DNA from: Lucifuga dentata
Taxonomy: Eukaryota > Chordata > Actinopteri > Ophidiiformes > Bythitidae
Assembly (NCBI GenBank): GCA_014773175.1
Contig: VXCM01000158.1
Span: 188,207 to 252,206, forward strand
Direction of reading: 5' to 3'
Length of the DNA stretch: 64,000 nt
Under the pieces are notes generated by a model. That model saw only the letters and a list, made by a program, of their open reading frames with translations. It ran no database searches and was not told the origin of the DNA. Made by a program: the position numbers and the translations under genes. Shown piece after piece: positions 40,601-46,600 of this stretch; the first letter of the stretch is position 1; every line of letters starts with the position of its first letter.

Positions 40601-43600
40601 TTTACACACATTATAAATGGGGATATAAATGGGAATAACAGATCACAGTTTCACTTTCAACTCTATCCTCAAAGTGACACTGAAAAAAAAAAGAGAGCAC
40701 AAGAGCTTAAGAGAGAAGTTACAATTCTCCGCATGCCTCAGTATACTTGGCAGTCGTGTCTGTCCAAGTCGCAAAGTTACACATTTTGTTGGATGTAGGT
40801 CCTCTGGATTTTTTAAACTCTTGTTCTGGTGGATAGGGGGTTTCTGTCACCTGTTGACTGTTCGACAGTCATCTCAGAGAAAGCATACTGCAGCCTTTAT
40901 CCTCTGCTGGCTTGCTTTTAAGCGGAACCACACTGACAAATGGTCTAGCATTGTGGATTACTCTGAGACTTCAGAGATGCAATTCAGAGATACAAGGAAA
41001 TGTTAACCTATATGACTCTAAAGGCAGGAATATGAGAATTAGCAGATAAATATAAAAGAACATAAGCAGTATCAGCTATTGCCTCTCAACCATATGCTTT
41101 TCTAACTCGTACAGATATTATTATGAACTCAGACCTTCTCACTTGAGTTGCAGTGGTATTTAAATGCTCTACCTATATTTATCTCTCTGTCTCCACTAGG
41201 TAGAGCAGCAGTCTCCATACATTCAAGGTTACAGTGTGCTGTACAGGACAACTGCCGAGCAAGGTCAGCCTAAAGGGCAGTGGAGTGTCCTGAAGGTACA
41301 TGCCCCTCGGGATGAGGGAGTTGTGGTCAGTCAGCTGAAGAGGGGATCCACCTACGAGTTCAAAGTGCGACCCTTCTTTGATGAGTTCCAGGGAACAGAC
41401 AGTGAAGTGAAAGTGGCCAGGACGTTGGAAGAAGGTGACTTTTAGGGAACATTTCTGTTATTAAACATGTCTATGAATAGCTCAGATGCTTTGATAATGT
41501 TGGTGTACCTGAGAGCTTTCATATGGAGCCATCTCTTGAAGGTTCTAAATCCACTTGAGCCAGCTACCTGCTTATAGTAGTGAAATGTTTCAGTCAGCAC
41601 ATTTTCCTGCACATTGGATTAAGGCAAAAAAAAAAAAAAAAAAAAAAAAACATTAAGCCATGTAAACAAAAGAAATAGATTTAAATCAGCATAAATTGAT
41701 GTACAATTGCACTTAAATTTATTAAACCCCTTAAAACTGTAAGATTTAAACATTTAAACTTTTCTAAAGACTAGAGTTTTAAAAAAGTATATCTCTATCA
41801 GTTGAGTGACATATTCAAATTGATAATAAAAATATATAATTGTTGCAAAAGCTGGTGCTCCAAATTTACATTTTACATTAGATCAAGAGTACATTCAGCT
41901 TGTTTATTTATTTATTTAAAGTTTTTTATTTCTGTTATGCCTGGATGAAGACACAAAAGACAGTCATTGTTTGATACAGTGTGCAAGGCTGTAAGACTTG
42001 ATGTAGACTATACTTGGGACATGTACGGCATCTAATGTGACTGTGTAAATGTCTGCATGGCTGACTGTTCATTCTATTGTCTCAGCCCCCAGTGGAGCAC
42101 CCCAGGGTGTTACCGTGACAAAGAGTGATGCCAATGGGACTACTATCCTTGTTGCTTGGAAACCACCTCCAGAAACAGAAGAGGCTGGAGTGATTCAGGA
42201 GTACAAGGTAAAAGCAAGGACAGAAAGCAAAAAAAGTACAGTATCAAGCTCCCACACTCATGGCTGAATCAGCTGTATTCCAGTCAAAATGTAAGTTGTA
42301 CCTTTGTGTAACTGTCCATGTCTGTAGTTTTGCAGGATTTGTCCCTCTGACAGTTCCTGTCATCTCATGTCTGTAGTTTTGCAGGATTTGTCCCTCTGAC
42401 AGTTCCTGTCATCTCATGTCTGTAGTTTTGCAGGATTTGTCCCTCTGACAGTTCCTGTCATTTTGTCTCCTCACCTTCTCATGACAGATCTGGTGCCTGG
42501 GTAATGAGAGTCGCTATCATGTAAACCAGTCAGTTGATGGCTCCACCTTCTCTGTGCTCATCCCCAGTCTGGCACTAGGAATTCGCTACAGTGTAGAAGT
42601 TGCTGCTAGTAATGGTGCTGGACCTGGTGTCAAAAGCGATGTCACATTTTTCCAACTTGGTGAGACATTTCATAAAGGTAGTCTCCTTAAAGTTGCCCAG
42701 ATTAGTATCATTTTATCATTTTAGGCTGAAAACTTTTATCATGTTTCTTGGCCACTTTTTTTTTTGGACACTGCTCTCAAAAAAATGAATGGAAACTTAT
42801 GCTCATCATGTTACCAAGGCAACCTAAGAAAATATGTAAAACTTAAAGGACCATACCGGTGAACATTTGATTTTGAAAGATTTGGGTATTTGAAATATAA
42901 CAGGAAAACTAAAATAGGGTTTTCTGCTTGGAAATTGGTAGCAGTAACTTACCATATACTATATGTGGGTTGTACATATTGTTCTTAATCATGCAAAATT
43001 GCCGGTGTGGTCCTTTAAGATAAAGCATAGATTGCAATAAAATACAAGCAAGAAAACACTACTAAAACAAGTTGGCCACAGTTAAAAGATGCAACACATT
43101 ACCATATAGACAAAACAAACACCAGTAAGCAAAACACACATAATACAAGTAAAAACACACAAATCACAATGGACTAATGACAGAACAAATATATTATTTA
43201 TATCACCTTGTAAAACATTTGTTATCATCACATTGCTGCTGTTGTTTTCATGCGCATTCATGTAATATTTAGTATTAATTTCTTTCTTTTTGCCAATACC
43301 ATTTAGACTCTACTGGCCAGATGATGGACAGCAAAGAGGAAAGAGGCACATTGTCTCAGATCTCTGATGTGGTGAGGCAGCCAGCCTTTATTGCTGGCAT
43401 TGGTGCCACCTGCTGGTTGATCCTCATGGTTTTCAGTGTGTGGCTCTACCGCCACCGGAAGAAGAGAAGCAGCCTCAGCAGCACATACACTGGCATCCGC
43501 AAGGGTGCGTGTTTCTGTGTTATATGCATATTTTAGGAAAGCAGATAGACAGATGCATGTTTCTATCTTCAACACTTGGGGAGAGTAATTACAAGAAAGT

Positions 43601-46600
43601 ACAATCTTCCTGGTAGTTTACTTCAATATTTCTATTTTGAGAGAACTGTCTACTTTTCATCAACTACATTTCGGAGGGAAATATAATATTTTTTGCCCTA
43701 CTATGTTTATCTGATAGTTGTAGTTAATACTTACTTTACAGATTCATATTTCACATTCAACCGGGGATAAAAATGGGTGTTGTCAGGTGACACAAGGGGG
43801 TATTAAAAAGTTTTAGGGAATTTTCTCATCATGTCCAAGATTTTTCTATTTTTTCATTCTTTTTCTTGCCTTCTTTCTTTCCTTCATTTTTTCCTCAGCT
43901 GATCTAACAGCAGAAAAAATTGCAAATGCCAAATTTAAACTGTCACCTCAATAAGTAATTTTCATATTTTATGTTATATTTTCATATTTTAACAATTTTT
44001 TTTTACATTCATTCTTATATGTTTTACTTGTAATGGAGTATTTTGCACTGTAGTTTTGCTTTTAGATGATCTCAGTTCTTGTTTAGAGTCACTGATGTTA
44101 AAGATGGTAATTTACAAGTTCTGTCTCTGACAGACCAAGCATGCATTTGCAAACAGGTTGTCAAACACAGAACACACGAAAGATCCTGCATTTAAGCATG
44201 AAGGATTAGATATACTGAAAATGGAAAGATTGGTGGGTACATTTAAAGGTCATGGTAGAAAGTACTATGATGGAGCCATGGCATGTCACACACTAAACAA
44301 CATTCTTCATCTCAGTGATATCAATGAATATTTTAGAAGGCTGATAACACATCACATCAAAGGCGGGAAAAAATCCCATTCTGGTCCAATCTTCCTTTTG
44401 ACACAAAGACCCTAGAAGCAAATCAGATTCTCAGCATATTTCCGAGTATGCAGACATTCAAAGGCTGACCTTTAGTTGCTCATTTGTAGAGTGCCATTTT
44501 CTCAGCATAGCAGTTTGTGGAGGCTTGTCAACCTGCCATTCCCATGTCTGCCACAATATCTCTGTTACNCCCCATGTTGCTGTCACCTCCCTTCGTCTTC
44601 ACCTCAGCAATTGTGTGAAAGACAATAACAGCAGTAAGGCAGATGGCTTTGCATGTGGTTAGTTAAATGTTTACATGCATTGTTTTTCACATGTTATCCA
44701 TCAACAGAGTATACACACAACCATAGGCAACAGTGTTCTATAATGCTATTTAACTAATTTGAATTTGCTTATCTTTCCTAACCCCCCACCCCTCTACTCT
44801 ACCTTATCCTTCCCTACAGTCCCATCCTTCACTTTTACACCTACAGGTATGTACAATATGAATGGTGTAAATGTTGAATAACAATGATTTAGTAAGTCAG
44901 TACTCAGGTCTTATTCAGCACAAACATCCCAACATGAAATGCATGTGCTTTTTGAAGGAGTCGTAAGATCTGTCTAATATGTTTATTCATGATCATTAAC
45001 ATATATAAAAATGGAAAAGTATGAAAACAGTAGAGTTCAACTGAAAGACTGTGCAATTCTAACAGAAGATATACGAAGGACTGTAAAAATAGCTCCCTCA
45101 AATGAGTAGAAATGCATATTCTGCCATGAGTGAATGGCAGCTGAAAATGTATCTCTGTGCGTATTTGTTTGTAGAGAGACAAAGATTAACAAAAAAGAAA
45201 GATGTTTTGTTACTGAGAGAGAAAGAACTCAGTTTGTTTTGCAGTCTCATGAAAGTAGACTTGCTTTTTTCCCTACTCTGAGCACATCTTCTCATGATAA
45301 TCTTTTTTCTTGTTCATCAGTTTCTACTGTTTTTCTATTCTCATTGTAGTTGCATATCAAAGAGGAGAATCTGTGTGCAGTGCTGGCAGGTGAGTGATTT
45401 TTTTTCTTTGACTTGCAGAAGAAATGCACTTACTTATGGCAGCACTAGGTGGAGTAGTCTCCCTTTCTCAAAACCTTAAACAATCCACCTACACTCGCTC
45501 AATATATGAGGATAGTAGATTTGACTGACAGTATTGTGATCTTTCTTATTGCAGACCTGGCCTTCTCAGCATGGGTGAACCTTTGAACCAGCTGTGGCTG
45601 TCTGAAAATTGGCCAAATGCATGTGCCAATCATAAGGATTGTAGCATCAACTGCTGCAATAATGGCAACAACACCAGTGACAGTAACATGACTACGTACA
45701 GCCGACCAGGTCAGTGCAGCACTAATTTCAAGTAGGAGCTGCTGAGATACAGAAATCACACCCCTTCTAGTAATATTGAAAGTCTGCATCTTGTTGTGTT
45801 CTGGTTGTGTTCATGTGCTGTTTCTGCTCTTGGTCTCATGTCCTCTACAGCTGACTGCATAGCCAACTATGGAAACCATCTAGAGAACAAGCAAGGGGGC
45901 CTGCTAGGGTCTGACATGGCTATTTACAGTGATGTGAACCTCTCCAACAAGCTCAATGAGATTAAGACATTCAACAACTCCAACTTGTGTTATGCAAGTC
46001 CAGGAGTCGGCTCTGCATCCACCTATGAACCCATCCCGTACGCCACCACCCAACTCATTCAGTCTAACATTAAGAGTAAAGCTGGCACTGGTGGCGCTGT
46101 AGCAGAGCCTCTGGACATGCATTGCTGGAAACAGCCCCCCAACCCACCTCCAATACCAAAGGAGATGGCAGCACAGATGCAGTACAACATAATGGAGCAA
46201 AACATGCTCAATAAAGGTAAAGGAGTTTTAAAAAAACAGGTTAAATTGATCTTCACTACAACACTTGTATGAAAACAGTACATCAGTGCCATTTTTCACT
46301 GCTTTGTTATCAGATCACCTGCAAGGAAGTAAAGGGATGATTCATCCCAAAAACACTTACAATCAGGCCCATGATCATAGCGCAGGAGGCTCACACCACA
46401 GCTCAGACAGAAGCAGCAACAGCACCTCAGGTAAGACCTCAAGCAAAGCTTTACAGATGTTCAGTGGTTTTATGGAATTGAGCCATAAGTGTTTACTTTG
46501 GTTCACTTTTGGCTTTTATTTTAATTTACCAGGGAGTCAAAATCATAAGAAGGGGACGCGAGCCCCTAAGATGTCCAAACATAACGCAGTAAGCTGGGGA

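Noticed and set aside
40629..41006. 125-codon open frame inside the FN3-2 intron
   Set aside because: Lies between two well-defined robo1 exons that join in phase; no homology.
44158..44415. 85-codon open frame before the microexon
   Set aside because: Not flanked by splice sites and has no counterpart in Robo proteins.
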